64,000 nucleotides of DNA from Bradyrhizobium yuanmingense (GCF_029167105.1 NZ_JARFML010000007.1:1-64000); one strand, 5' to 3'; shown: positions 1-8,068, counted from the first letter of the stretch. Numbers and translations are program-made. Notes: generated by a model not told the origin, from the letters alone.

Positions 1-95
1 CCCCTCCCCCCATACCCCCCCTGCTGCTGGAAGGGGGCGCGGTGCTGGTAGCACCGCGCCCTCCCAGCAGGGGGAGGTCGGGGTAAGGGAGAAAC
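1..95. repeat. REP-like palindromic intergenic element
   Basis: A GC-rich stem (CTGCTGGAAGGG, GGCGCGGTGCT, short loop, AGCACCGCGCC, CTCCCAGCAG) is embedded in C/G tracts of the CCCTCCCC/GGGGAGG kind. A related element lies at 24293-24453, so it is a dispersed repeat. It has no coding character and may be cut by the window edge. Confidence 0.6.
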
Positions 96-214
96 TTTGA
101 AATGCTGACGCGACTTCCCGCTCACCTTTTCCACTTCGTCGGAACGTCGGTCGTCGAAATCAATGGGGCGCGTCGACAGGCGCGCCCGACAACTTCGAAA
201 AGGAACAATGGATC

Positions 215-433
215 GTGAGTGCCAGGGCTCGCACGGCAACCCAGCGGAAACAGGATCAGCGCCAGCGCGAGCGGCTCGGCGAGTACATCGTCGCCTGCCG
301 TGTCGGGCTGGATGTCGTCGACCTCTTGGTGGACAAGGGATACTTGCAAATGCACGAAAGCGAAAATCGTGCGCGGATCGCCGAAGCGTTCGCGCAGTGG
401 GTCGAAGATATGGCCGACGCTCACGCGCGCTAG
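215..433 (+). CDS. Small hypothetical protein (72 aa), phage/island type
   Basis: A GTG-started frame gives a 72-residue, charged, probably all-helical protein with a basic N-terminus (ATQRKQDQRQRERLGEY) and an acidic C-terminus. The sequence AGGAACA lies about 10 nt before the GTG. There is no signal peptide or membrane segment, and I recognise no family. An alternative ATG at 208 belongs to another frame. It lies upstream of phage-type genes and may be island cargo. Function unknown. Confidence 0.45.
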   Translation: MSARARTATQRKQDQRQRERLGEYIVACRVGLDVVDLLVDKGYLQMHESENRARIAEAFAQWVEDMADAHAR

Positions 434-474
434 GGCGTGTACTCTCATAAACGCTTGCCGCGGATCAGCGCGTC

Positions 475-516
475 GATGTCTGCTCTACGCCCGACAGCGG
501 CGGAATAGCGGACATC
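475..516. repeat. Short palindromic element with GATGTCTGCT/AGCGGACATC arms
   Basis: GATGTCTGCT at 475-484 is the imperfect inverse of AGCGGACATC at 507-516, followed by CCCTTAACCG. The same design recurs at 5146-5220 (GATGTCCGG and AGCGGACAT, with CCCTTAACGG). Two copies identify it as a dispersed element; it holds no gene. Confidence 0.5.
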
Positions 517-594
517 CCTTAACCGCGCGGCTTGGGGCCAAAAAGCCGGACACACGTCCGACGAGAGCGAGCTAAACCGGCGCCGGTATGTAAC

Positions 595-1557
595 CTAGGG
601 CGCCGGCACGCCCAACGACTTGAGTCCGTCCATGGCATTCGCGTTCTTTGGATCAATCGCCAGCGCCGCCTTGAAGTCGGCAACCGCTTCATTGCTTTTG
701 CCAAGGCTCTGGTAAGCAGTACCACGCCACGCCAGCGCAGTGCTCGATCGCGGCACGACCCTTAACACCGCGTCGAAATCGGCGATCGCGTCTTGATAGT
801 GACCGAGACGCAACGACGCGTAGCCGCGTCCAAGATTGGAGTCGGCAGCTTCGCGCGGGATTGGAATTGAATAGCCGAGAGCGAGAGCCAGAGCCTTGTC
901 ATAGTCGGCCTTGGCCTCCTTGAACTTGCCGAGACGGTTGTAAGCACTGCCGCGCTCGCGATAATAGCGCCAGACTTGAGAGTTCCGTCGTATCGCCTCG
1001 CTGTACAGTTCGGCCGATTTTTCATGCTGCCCGAGCTCTGCATAGACTTCGCCTTCGCCGAACGGGAAGGTGCCGTCGCTAGGAACAAGTTCGCCACCCT
1101 TGCGGAAATCGGCCAGCGCATCGTCGTAACGTCCGCGCCTGATAAGATAGAAGCCGCGCTTGGCATAGAAGGAGGGATCAAGCGGCTCGATCTGCAAGGA
1201 GGCGTTGTAGTCGGCCTCAGCGCGGTCGTACTGTTTCAAATCCTCATAGGCGAAGGCCCGCTGGCGGAGCAGGGCGCGGCGAGCGTCGGCGCCATACGAG
1301 CTCTCCTCCAATCCTTGGGTGTAAAGGTCAACCGCACGCTGGTAGTCATGTGAGCGCTTGGCCTGACGGGCGCGCTTGTTAAGGGCCGTCAGCGAATCGT
1401 CAGTCGTCAGGACCTCGTCGCTAGGCGGAGGTCCATTCAAGAGGCTTGCGAGTCGCCACTGATGCCAAAAATGCAGGGCAGAACGCAGAATGCCCGCAGA
1501 CATCACGATCATGAGAATGAACGCGGCGATTACAATGATCCAGCGGCGGGGCGTCAT
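595..1557 (-). CDS. Membrane-anchored TPR repeat protein (320 aa)
   Basis: An N-terminal hydrophobic segment (IIVIAAFILMIVMSAGIL, about residues 6-24) anchors the protein. The rest is a ladder of roughly seven tetratricopeptide repeats from residue 50 to the end, with W-LG-Y-A and A-Y-L-P signatures such as KAALAIDPKNANAMDGL. TPR arrays bind partner proteins; the partner is unknown. The frame stays open upstream to 1689, but the ATG at 1557 directly precedes the hydrophobic anchor and avoids approaching the divergent capsid gene, so I prefer it. Confidence 0.75.
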   Translation of the reverse strand: MTPRRWIIVIAAFILMIVMSAGILRSALHFWHQWRLASLLNGPPPSDEVLTTDDSLTALNKRARQAKRSHDYQRAVDLYTQGLEESSYGADARRALLRQRAFAYEDLKQYDRAEADYNASLQIEPLDPSFYAKRGFYLIRRGRYDDALADFRKGGELVPSDGTFPFGEGEVYAELGQHEKSAELYSEAIRRNSQVWRYYRERGSAYNRLGKFKEAKADYDKALALALGYSIPIPREAADSNLGRGYASLRLGHYQDAIADFDAVLRVVPRSSTALAWRGTAYQSLGKSNEAVADFKAALAIDPKNANAMDGLKSLGVPAP

Positions 1558-1730
1558 GGCGGTAAGTCTAAGCGCGACTGGTAAACAAGCAAGCAACACT
1601 TTAAGGTTGAGTAACGATGGATCCCCAAAGCGGGAAAGCATCTGCTCGGGTTGAGCTTTACCGCTTTTGACCCGAGGCGGCTGAGTCACGCGTGACAGTT
1701 TTAGGTTTTGCGGCTGCTAATATTCGCGGC

Positions 1731-2801
1731 ATGACCCATAAACCAGTTACTATTCGCCCCCGCCCCGGCGCCCTCGGCGCTCCGAAACATCTCCCGTTTG
1801 TCCGGGCCGCCTTCGCGGTCGCGCAAGGGAGGGCGATGGGCGTCGACACCGATCAAGTCCTGGAACGCCTTGGGTGCGAGGTGGCCCCCCTGATCTTGAA
1901 CCGCGCCAACGCGACGCCCGGCTCGACCACGACGACCGGTTGGGCTGCAGAACTCGCAGAACAGAGTTTCGGCGCGTTCCTGGCGGACCTTGGCGCCTAC
2001 AGCGGGGCCTCGCGTTTGATCGCGCAGGCTGTCCCGGCTCGCCTGGGCACGAGTGTGTCGGCCGTCTATCCCGCCCGCACCGGTGCCCCTGTCGCGCCTG
2101 CATGGGTTTCCGAGAGCGGCGCGATCCCGATCCGCTCGGCTGCATTCAGCAACGTCGAGATTGGCCCGGCGCGCGAGATGGCTCACATCATCGCGTGGAG
2201 CCGCGAACTCGGCAAGCGCTCCGACGCCATCGCGATTTTTGAGCGGATGCTTCGCGAAGATGTCGCCGCCGGCATCGATGCCGCGTTCTTCGCAACGACC
2301 GCCGGCTCGGCATCGGCCCATGAGGGCCTGTTGCACGGCGTCTCGCCGATCACTGCCTCGATCGCTGCGGGCAAGGCCGGTGCCGAGGATGATCTCGCCG
2401 CGCTAGCCTCCGCCGTTGCGACTGGCGGGTCCGGCGCCGTCACCTTCATAGCGGCCCCGGCGCGACTTGCGCGGTTGCGCATCATCGCACCAGAACTTGC
2501 GGCCCGCATCGACATGGTGCCGAGCGCCGCCCTGCCGGCCGATCGCGTGATCGCGGCCGACGGCGCGGGACTGCTCGTCGCGATCGATGAAGCGCCGGAC
2601 ATTGTTGAGGGCAGCGACGGCGTCGTTCACATGAGCGATACGCCGTTGGAGATCGTCAACGACACAGGCCCGACCACGGCAGACCCCGTGCGCAGCTTCT
2701 GGCAGACTGCGACTGTCGCGCTGCGCATCATGCATGATCTTGCCTTTGCAAAGCGCCGCTCGACGGCGGTGGCTTATGTCGACGGGGCGGATTGGACGTG
2801 A
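1731..2801 (+). CDS. HK97-fold phage major capsid protein
   Basis: This 356-aa protein resembles HK97-type major capsid proteins. It has an Ala/Gly-rich middle, an acidic loop before the end, and the closing pattern WQTATVALRIMHDLAFAKRR, which matches the usual WqtdtvAlRv...waVRR end of the family. The ATG at 1731 is preferred to an open extension to 1692. No portal, protease, terminase or tail gene is nearby, so it is probably a prophage remnant or domesticated capsid. Small phage-type genes follow on the same strand. Confidence 0.7.
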   Translation: MTHKPVTIRPRPGALGAPKHLPFVRAAFAVAQGRAMGVDTDQVLERLGCEVAPLILNRANATPGSTTTTGWAAELAEQSFGAFLADLGAYSGASRLIAQAVPARLGTSVSAVYPARTGAPVAPAWVSESGAIPIRSAAFSNVEIGPAREMAHIIAWSRELGKRSDAIAIFERMLREDVAAGIDAAFFATTAGSASAHEGLLHGVSPITASIAAGKAGAEDDLAALASAVATGGSGAVTFIAAPARLARLRIIAPELAARIDMVPSAALPADRVIAADGAGLLVAIDEAPDIVEGSDGVVHMSDTPLEIVNDTGPTTADPVRSFWQTATVALRIMHDLAFAKRRSTAVAYVDGADWT

Positions 2802-3044
2802 TTGACGAAACTCATAAGCGGGAGAATGGTGGTGGTGACACAAGCAGACCTGGAAAATTTCGCTGGTATGATCGGCGAGGAAGTTGGCCGCGCGCAGAAA
2901 ACCGAGCGCGAGCAAATCGAACGTCAATTCGAGCGGATGCGCCGCAGGATCGCCGATCTCGAAGCGATGATTGCGACGCCGCGACGTTCTGCTACGACGC
3001 CGGCTGAGAACACTGCTAGTCTGATCGCAGGCCGCGCGTCATGA
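2802..3044 (+). CDS. Small coiled-coil protein, phage-remnant operon
   Basis: About 72-80 aa. The frame opens at a TTG directly after the capsid stop. Internal ATG 2826 and GTG 2835 are better placed relative to GGGAG at 2819-2823, so the true start may be one of those. The middle (residues 20-58) is a strongly charged amphipathic helix with a coiled-coil pattern (EREQIERQFERMRRRIADLE). It overlaps the next gene by an ATGA, which suggests translational coupling. Function unknown; scaffold or head-tail accessory proteins of this size follow capsid genes in some phages. Confidence 0.5.
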   Translation: MTKLISGRMVVVTQADLENFAGMIGEEVGRAQKTEREQIERQFERMRRRIADLEAMIATPRRSATTPAENTASLIAGRAS

Positions 3045-3247
3045 TCGAAAGCCAAGTTGCAAGCGAAGCCGCCGATAAGATCTTTCGGTTTCTCTCGGCG
3101 CACATGACGCCGCAGGTCGTCGCCGACGCCATGATCGTCGCTGCCGTCGCCGAGATGGTCGCCGCCGTCGGCCGCCCCGGAGCAGCCGACATGCTGCGGC
3201 GACTTGCTGATCGCGTCGAAGCCGAAAAGCCGCCCGCTGTTCATTGA
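3041..3247 (+). CDS. Small helical hypothetical protein (68 aa)
   Basis: The start ATG overlaps the preceding stop (ATGA at 3041-3044). The protein is predicted helical throughout, Ala/Val-rich, with a conserved-looking hydrophobic helix (VVADAMIVAAVAEMVAAVG, residues 25-43) followed by a charged helix. No signal peptide is evident. It is part of the capsid-linked set of small genes. No family recognised. Confidence 0.5.
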   Translation: MIESQVASEAADKIFRFLSAHMTPQVVADAMIVAAVAEMVAAVGRPGAADMLRRLADRVEAEKPPAVH

Positions 3248-3332
3248 CCGGGGGGCGGCGAGTAAAATCTAGACGCGGCGGCCCCCGCGACCGGTCCGGG
3301 GGTCCAAATGGAGAGGCCGCAGGTATCCCGAG

Positions 3333-3614
3333 ATGGTGGAAAACACAGTTATGAACGCCTCCAAGCCCGGCCCGTCCGGCGCCAAACGCCGCGTCATCAG
3401 GTTTGAACGCAAGCGGCAAGCTTTGCTCGGCAACCAGCGTGCGGTCACGCATGGCCGTACCACCGCAGCAGCCAAAGCGGCCCGCCTGGAGGCCCTGAAA
3501 GAGCACCAGTCTGCCGAGAAGGCACGTTCGGACACCTGGGCCAGGACCGTCCCGCAGACCGACTACGGCGCGATCGTCGATCAGTTGCGCGCCCTTCGGC
3601 GTGCGAAGCGGTAG
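3333..3614 (+). CDS. Basic small hypothetical protein (93 aa)
   Basis: Highly basic, with Lys/Arg clusters (AKRRVIRFERKRQALLG, about residues 17-33) and an Ala-rich helical middle, consistent with a nucleic-acid-binding or structural role. An in-frame ATG at 3351 is an alternative start. Its stop is 3 nt before the next gene, so the two are probably co-transcribed. No family recognised; it fits the phage/island context. Confidence 0.5.
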   Translation: MVENTVMNASKPGPSGAKRRVIRFERKRQALLGNQRAVTHGRTTAAAKAARLEALKEHQSAEKARSDTWARTVPQTDYGAIVDQLRALRRAKR

Positions 3615-3617
3615 CGA

Positions 3618-3794
3618 ATGAGCGGCAATTCGGAGAATAATTTCCCGATCGGGATTCGGATTCCAGATTCGCGCAGGGCGGCCCTGGAGCGGGCCGCCGC
3701 GATGCGCGGGCTGTCGGTCGCCTCGTTCGTCGAGTTGCTGGTTGATCGCGCGCTGGCCGAGGCTGAGGCGCAGAAGTCGGCTGTTGGTGGCTAA
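3618..3794 (+). CDS. Ribbon-helix-helix-like small protein (58 aa)
   Basis: This short frame encodes 58 residues: a polar N-terminus, a putative beta strand (FPIGIRIPDS, residues 9-18), then two helices (RAALERAAAMRGLS and SVASFVELLVDRALAEAE). Strand-helix-helix with the R-I-P...L...A...G-S...E-L pattern is typical of ribbon-helix-helix DNA-binding proteins, such as plasmid and phage repressors or antitoxins. It starts 3 nt after the upstream stop. There is no toxin partner immediately downstream, so a repressor or orphan antitoxin is likelier than a complete pair. Confidence 0.55.
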   Translation: MSGNSENNFPIGIRIPDSRRAALERAAAMRGLSVASFVELLVDRALAEAEAQKSAVGG

Positions 3795-3992
3795 GCAGAA
3801 TCCTCTGCTCAGTCAGAGCATTGCCGGTTTTGACCCTAAGCAGACCAGAGATCGATCTTGTGGTAAGGCTTTCCCAGTCCAATTTCGTCGAACGGGTCAG
3901 CCTGCGATGCACAACATTCGTCGCCTTTCAGTCCTGCAATTTCTCGCAGCATCAGCAATTGCTCACGGTTCGCAGCGAAGCGAGAACTGCGC

Positions 3993-4337
3993 ATGACGGA
4001 ATTTTGGGCGATCACTTCAGAGTACGCCCGTCAGCCTCAGGTGCAGGTCTGGTTTCTTGTCGGCGTCATCGTCGGCTCGATCTTCGGCCTCTACTTTCGG
4101 AAAAGCGCTGGGCCGCCGATAATCAGCGCATTAGTGTTTCTAGCTCTCTTGTTGCCCGCGCGGTTCTTGACGCCGCCGACGTGGTTCACCATCACCTACG
4201 CTATCCTTTTTGTCCTGACGGGTTTCGTTGGCTTCTGCGCCGGTTGGCTACCCGGACTATTGCTTGGTCACGTTTGGGGCTTGGTATTGGACCGCACCAA
4301 GGGACGGGCAGCATCCCAGCCACCACACGATGACTAG
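3993..4337 (+). CDS. Small inner-membrane protein (114 aa)
   Basis: Three hydrophobic stretches (about residues 20-36, 43-56 and 66-92, the last possibly two passes) and a charged C-terminal tail indicate a small integral membrane protein. I recognise no family. The 200 bp before it hold no further convincing gene. Confidence 0.5.
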   Translation: MTEFWAITSEYARQPQVQVWFLVGVIVGSIFGLYFRKSAGPPIISALVFLALLLPARFLTPPTWFTITYAILFVLTGFVGFCAGWLPGLLLGHVWGLVLDRTKGRAASQPPHDD

Positions 4338-4430
4338 CCACGCAGACGAGACTCGCCCAAACCGACGTGAATGACCCGAAGCGGAAGTTCAGTGGGACGC
4401 CTTCCAGCTACGGCGCCGTGCCAAGTGCTC

Positions 4431-4730
4431 TTACTGACGCGATGACCGTCCTAGCGCGCTCGGGATCAAACCGGCCAAGGCCCATGTGGACGGACTAGCC
4501 CATTCGAGATACTTCATCAGAGCCTCGTCGGTCGCATTGTCGCGAACCATGGCGGCGATAGTACCAACATAGCCATCGTATTCATCGGCGGGACATCCGC
4601 CAATTGGGTCCCACTGCTGATTCAAAATATCTCTGATCTGACCGCGCCAGATTCGAGAGGCTTCTTTGTCTATTGCCATAGACCCGATCCTCACTTGATT
4701 GGCGGCATCTTTCACCATCTCATAGGACAT
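4431..4730 (-). CDS. DUF1871-like small hypothetical protein (99 aa)
   Basis: The core WDPIGGCPADEYDGYVGTI (about residues 40-58) followed by MKYLEWA matches the WDPIG...DEYDxY pattern of small globular proteins resembling the DUF1871/YozE-like group. Members are often scattered in accessory DNA and sometimes beside toxins; the biochemical role is unknown. It is followed in the same orientation by other lone small genes of this AT-richer stretch. Confidence 0.5.
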   Translation of the reverse strand: MSYEMVKDAANQVRIGSMAIDKEASRIWRGQIRDILNQQWDPIGGCPADEYDGYVGTIAAMVRDNATDEALMKYLEWASPSTWALAGLIPSALGRSSRQ

Positions 4731-4766
4731 GTTGCCTCATTCAATGGCCGCACGTATGGGGCTGAT

Positions 4767-5006
4767 TTACCGCCCGATCTTCTTGATGCAAGTGGGCTCG
4801 CCGCTGGGGTGAGGCGTGCAATCCCAGTCCGGTCCAAAGCCCGCATTGGAGTTCCGCTGTGGCAGAAATGGGTTATAAATGACAACTGTCGCAAAGATGG
4901 CGACTGCAATAAATGCTGACACCAGCATCCATACAATGCCTGCACGATCCGGACTCCAGTGGAGTTGCCGAATGGATCGATGTTTTCTTGGATTGGGATG
5001 CTTCAC
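4767..5006 (-). CDS. Small single-pass membrane protein (79 aa)
   Basis: A basic N-terminus is followed by one hydrophobic segment (IVWMLVSAFIAVAIFATVVIY, about residues 24-44) and a short C-terminal domain with two cysteines in FGPDWDC...PTCIKK. The paired Cys and FGPDWDC pattern recalls a small Bradyrhizobium family I know only as hypothetical. The C-terminal domain could form a disulfide in the periplasm. Function unknown. Confidence 0.55.
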   Translation of the reverse strand: MKHPNPRKHRSIRQLHWSPDRAGIVWMLVSAFIAVAIFATVVIYNPFLPQRNSNAGFGPDWDCTPHPSGEPTCIKKIGR

Positions 5007-5145
5007 AGCCGAACCATCGATTGCATGCGATCTGCACTAACGCTTTCGATTATGTTGATCACAACTTAAGCGGTAATCTTCCAAATCGCACGCCAAGCAC
5101 GCGCTCACAATTAACAGATCGTTGCTGGAGACTTTACAGGCGGCT

Positions 5146-5220
5146 GATGTCCGGAATTGGCCCTTAACGGCCCTGCCGCGATACCCGCATTGACGCCCGC
5201 TGCTGAGGGAAAGCGGACAT
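5146..5220. repeat. Palindromic dispersed element, second copy
   Basis: GATGTCCGG at 5146-5154 faces AGCGGACAT at 5212-5220, with CCCTTAACGG after the left arm. The layout matches the element at 475-516. It lies in the 360-bp gap between the small membrane gene and the DUF4238 gene. Confidence 0.5.
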
Positions 5221-5221
5221 T

Positions 5222-5314
5222 CGGGCCGTGCCGTACTCGCGACGTTCTTCGCCGAGCTGTCGAGGTACGAGGTGCTCGGCATCGGCATCATCGGTCGCGT
5301 CGTCGCCAAGGTGT
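5222..5314 (+). pseudogene. Possible decayed gene 3' fragment
   Basis: One plus-strand frame reads like genuine coding sequence (AVLATFFAELSRYEVLGIG then IIGRVVAKV) up to a TAG at about 5312. After that stop the same frame continues plausibly (HLAPRTGGNVSSKYG) to a second stop. No start codon or upstream portion is visible. I infer a truncated, stop-interrupted relic; the family is not recognised. Confidence 0.25.
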
Positions 5315-5366
5315 AGCGCCAGCACCTCGCCCCGCGCACGGGGGGCAACGTCAGCAGCAAGTACGG

Positions 5367-6359
5367 CTAACTGCCCCTCGCTCGCCGAAAGAGGAGATCA
5401 TTCACTAATTCTGCGCCTCGGCGCGGCTTCTCATTGTCCCGACGAGAGTAGGTGAACTCTGTATCGTGCGCGTAAACTTGACGCTCGGCATACGCCACAA
5501 CCGCGCCATTCACGCGGGCAACGTTTTCCTCCGTCAACTCGATCTCATCCTCTTCAAGCTCGAAAGCTCCGACAACCGCCAGACGCCTGCCGACAGGGAA
5601 AATGATTTCGGTGCCAGCGACACCATGCCCCGGTCCGTAAAACTTCCCTCGCATTTTTGGATCGGAAAACATCAAGCAAACAGGATGATCAGAGGTGATG
5701 AAGCCGCTTGAATCGGCGGGAGGAGTGAGGCTGACCCACTTGCGTTTGAACAAGGTGGGAAGGATGGCGTCAAAACCCTTCAATTCGCTGGCTATGTGGA
5801 ATCCCGTGTTGAGCTCGATCCGATATTCTTTCCTGCGAACAAAATCCCGCATCTCCTCATGAGAGACGTGCTTTGAGTCGCTCGTAATGTAACCCCTCTC
5901 GCGCATCTTTTTTTGTTGTGCTTGCCATCTATCCTTGTCGGCGGTGACGAGGTTCATCATTTGGTTGAGAACCTGCTCATTGAATTCACGGAATGTCTCG
6001 CGAAATCGCGGGTTTCGAATTGCAATGAGCCCGAGGAAATTGAATAGTATAGTTCGATCTTCTGCGTTTCGCAGATTGCGGGCCTGAAGCACGCGATTGA
6101 GTGCAGGACCAAGCTCACCTTCAAAGGCAGCCATTATTTGCTCGAAGACATCCGGGGCGTGGCCGTCGATTTCGACCCGGTTGAAATCTTGCTCCACGGC
6201 GATGTTGAGAATGTTAGACGTGAACGATTTGCCGTCTCGATCAAACACCACAACTTGGTGTGTCTTGCCCCGCTTTTTCGGTCGGCTAAAGCCCTTGAGA
6301 TAGCATTGCGGCAGAAAATGATGCCGACGAGCGACCATCAACTTTCTTCCTATGATCAT
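5367..6359 (-). CDS. DUF4238 domain-containing protein (330 aa)
   Basis: The N-terminus RRHHFLPQCYLKGFSRPKK and the later block GFITSDHPVCLMFSDP are hallmarks of DUF4238, a family scattered in bacterial accessory DNA with no settled function. The start ATG at 6359 overlaps the upstream gene's stop (ATGA), implying translational coupling; a second ATG at 6338 is possible. The HH pair near the N-terminus and the SDHP motif near residue 200 look like conserved polar sites. Partnership with the upstream membrane protein makes a toxin or defence role conceivable, but that is inference. Confidence 0.7.
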   Translation of the reverse strand: MIIGRKLMVARRHHFLPQCYLKGFSRPKKRGKTHQVVVFDRDGKSFTSNILNIAVEQDFNRVEIDGHAPDVFEQIMAAFEGELGPALNRVLQARNLRNAEDRTILFNFLGLIAIRNPRFRETFREFNEQVLNQMMNLVTADKDRWQAQQKKMRERGYITSDSKHVSHEEMRDFVRRKEYRIELNTGFHIASELKGFDAILPTLFKRKWVSLTPPADSSGFITSDHPVCLMFSDPKMRGKFYGPGHGVAGTEIIFPVGRRLAVVGAFELEEDEIELTEENVARVNGAVVAYAERQVYAHDTEFTYSRRDNEKPRRGAELVNDLLFRRARGS

Positions 6360-6781
6360 TTGTTGAAGTAAGCCAAAACACCAAAGATGCTGCCGATCAG
6401 AGCTAGTCCCAAGGTAACTCTGTTCGCCCAGTAATCCCAATCAGCCTTTTGCTCTGCCCGGATATCAGCCCGCAGCTTTTGAGCCGCCGCCGCCGTCAAG
6501 TAGCGTTCTTCGGGAGCGGTAGCATAGGGATGCAGCTGCCAATCCTCTTCCTTCGTTGGAATAGGAACGTGATATCTGACTGCCTGATCCAAAAGATATT
6601 TGGATCGAAACATGTCCAGCATGGTGGATTGGAAATTTAGCGCTTTGCCTGCCGAGTATTTGGAAAAATTAGTGCCGTCTGGGTCTGGCTCATCTGGCGT
6701 CTGATCGTATGATCGGCGCGCCGCATGGTGCCCTTTCAGAAATTTCCTTAGCGCCCAACGATACCGAAGCTCATCAAACAT
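6356..6781 (-). CDS. C-terminally membrane-anchored protein coupled to DUF4238 gene (141 aa)
   Basis: A soluble N-terminal part is followed by PEERYLTAAAAQKLRADIR, a charged helix, and a single C-terminal hydrophobic segment (VTLGLALIGSIFGVLAYF, about residues 122-139). This is a cytosolic domain with a tail anchor. It is translationally coupled to the DUF4238 gene by an ATGA overlap, so the two probably act together. I do not recognise the N-terminal domain. Confidence 0.55.
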   Translation of the reverse strand: MFDELRYRWALRKFLKGHHAARRSYDQTPDEPDPDGTNFSKYSAGKALNFQSTMLDMFRSKYLLDQAVRYHVPIPTKEEDWQLHPYATAPEERYLTAAAAQKLRADIRAEQKADWDYWANRVTLGLALIGSIFGVLAYFNK

Positions 6782-6790
6782 GCCCCACCT

Positions 6791-7015
6791 TCACCGGTTT
6801 TGAACTTCCTTAAAAACCCTTTCCATTGCTTCGATGACGGTCCGGATTTGAGCCTGCCCTACCACGATCCACACATCATCCTCTTCATCCCATGCGCGGC
6901 GACGCCTGATCACGAGGTCACCATCCGGGTTACTGTAGACGGCAATGGCGTCCTGCTGGCGCACGACTACAGCGTCTGCGTCTTGCCAGCTAAAATCTTC
7001 GCTGTTGTCATTCAT
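6791..7015 (-). CDS. Small acidic hypothetical protein (74 aa)
   Basis: The ATG at 7015 gives MNDNSEDFSWQDADAVVV, followed by a compact alpha/beta-looking sequence with IAVYSNPDGDLVIRR and WIVVGQAQ. The frame stays open upstream to 7057, but that extension lacks character. It ends 9 nt before the next minus-strand gene starts, so all three minus-strand genes (7015 down to 5367) may form one operon. No family recognised. Confidence 0.5.
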   Translation of the reverse strand: MNDNSEDFSWQDADAVVVRQQDAIAVYSNPDGDLVIRRRRAWDEEDDVWIVVGQAQIRTVIEAMERVFKEVQNR

Positions 7016-7208
7016 GGCTTTGACCTTTGCGAATCGGGGAGGCGCACACGATGGCACAATGCAGGGTAGTGATACGAGGATTGGGATGTTTTTCCCGGTT
7101 ATTCACAGTCGTGCCTGGATCAAGGTCAAGAAACGGGCGCATCCAGCGTTCGCCCGCATGCTAGTTACAGAACGCTGGAGACGGATCGAACCAAAGGAGC
7201 CGAAACTC

Positions 7209-7532
7209 ATGCCGCAGCCCGATTATGACCTGGATGATCCCGACGAGGTGTGGGACCATGTGCAGGCAACGATACTCGATGCCGTGAACCCGAAGGACCT
7301 CGAAACACCGCAACTCTATGCCGCGATCGCCGTGCGACTCCTGCCCGAAATTCCAAAACTCCAGGCCGTGCAGCTCGCGCTTCAACTGTTCATAGATCAA
7401 CACGGCGAGGCGAATGAGTTTCTCGAAGAAGCCTCCGTCGAGAATGCAAAGATACTCTTGGACGACATCGAAACGAACCTGCCGCCGCACGCTCCGGGAT
7501 TCGCGAAAAATCCGCCAACGCTCGGAGATTGA
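7209..7532 (+). CDS. Acidic helical hypothetical protein (107 aa)
   Basis: GGAG at 7197-7200 precedes ATG 7209; upstream in-frame starts lack a ribosome site. The protein is acidic and predicted all-helical, with no membrane segment. It is the last gene before tRNA-Thr and is oriented toward it, opposite to the tRNA. Family unknown. Confidence 0.5.
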   Translation: MPQPDYDLDDPDEVWDHVQATILDAVNPKDLETPQLYAAIAVRLLPEIPKLQAVQLALQLFIDQHGEANEFLEEASVENAKILLDDIETNLPPHAPGFAKNPPTLGD

Positions 7533-7665
7533 GAGAACGGGGCTGCGAGGGGGCGCCGATCTCCTGGACGCTTACAGCCGCAACAATGATCCGGCCAGCT
7601 GTCGCGCGGCTCTCGGCAGAATGGCTGAGGTCGCGAGTAGACACGTGCCGACGCCAAATTCACAT

Positions 7666-7742
7666 CCAAGAGGTGCACCTCTTGGCGTTCGGTCCAAGGT
7701 GCACGCCACTAATCGCAAGTGCACCCAAATGTGCACCCAAAT
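7666..7742. repeat. 20-bp perfect palindrome plus clustered GTGCAC repeats
   Basis: CCAAGAGGTGCACCTCTTGG at 7666-7685 is a perfect 20-bp palindrome. GTGCAC occurs four times (7673, 7699, 7719, 7731), and GTGCACCCAAAT is tandemly repeated exactly at 7719-7730 and 7731-7742. The cluster sits about 80-155 bp from the 3' end of tRNA-Thr, where protein-binding sites of an integration system or a repressor would be expected. Confidence 0.55.
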
Positions 7743-7822
7743 CGGGCTTTCGCTGATTTCCTGCGCCGAGGGATTAGAAGGCTAAAAATTCAGAAAACGC
7801 CTGTATTGCAGGGGGTTTCTGC

Positions 7823-7897
7823 TGGTGCCGGCTGAGGGGATTGAACCCCCGACCTTCGGTTTACAAAACCGCTGCTCTACCGCTGAGCTAAGCCGGC
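7823..7897 (-). tRNA. tRNA-Thr (TGT anticodon)
   Basis: Read on the minus strand: acceptor GCCGGCT pairing with AGCCGGC, D-arm GCTC...GAGC, anticodon loop TTTGTAA (TGT), T-arm GGGGG-TTCAATC-CCCTC, discriminator A and encoded CCA. It decodes ACA/ACG-type Thr codons. Its 3' end faces the phage-remnant region, the usual orientation for an island integrated at a tRNA. Confidence 0.95.
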
Positions 7898-8068
7898 GAT
7901 GCCTCAAGAGGCAGGGACGGAGCTCGGCTCGCGCCGGGGCCGTCCACCCGTGCGCGCCGCAATACCAGACTTGATCGGAAAGTGCCAGAAGCGGGAGGAC
8001 GTCGTCGCAGGACGCGAATCGGGCGGCCGCGCGGGCCGCCCGATGTGTCGCGGTCGGCTCAAGCGGCC

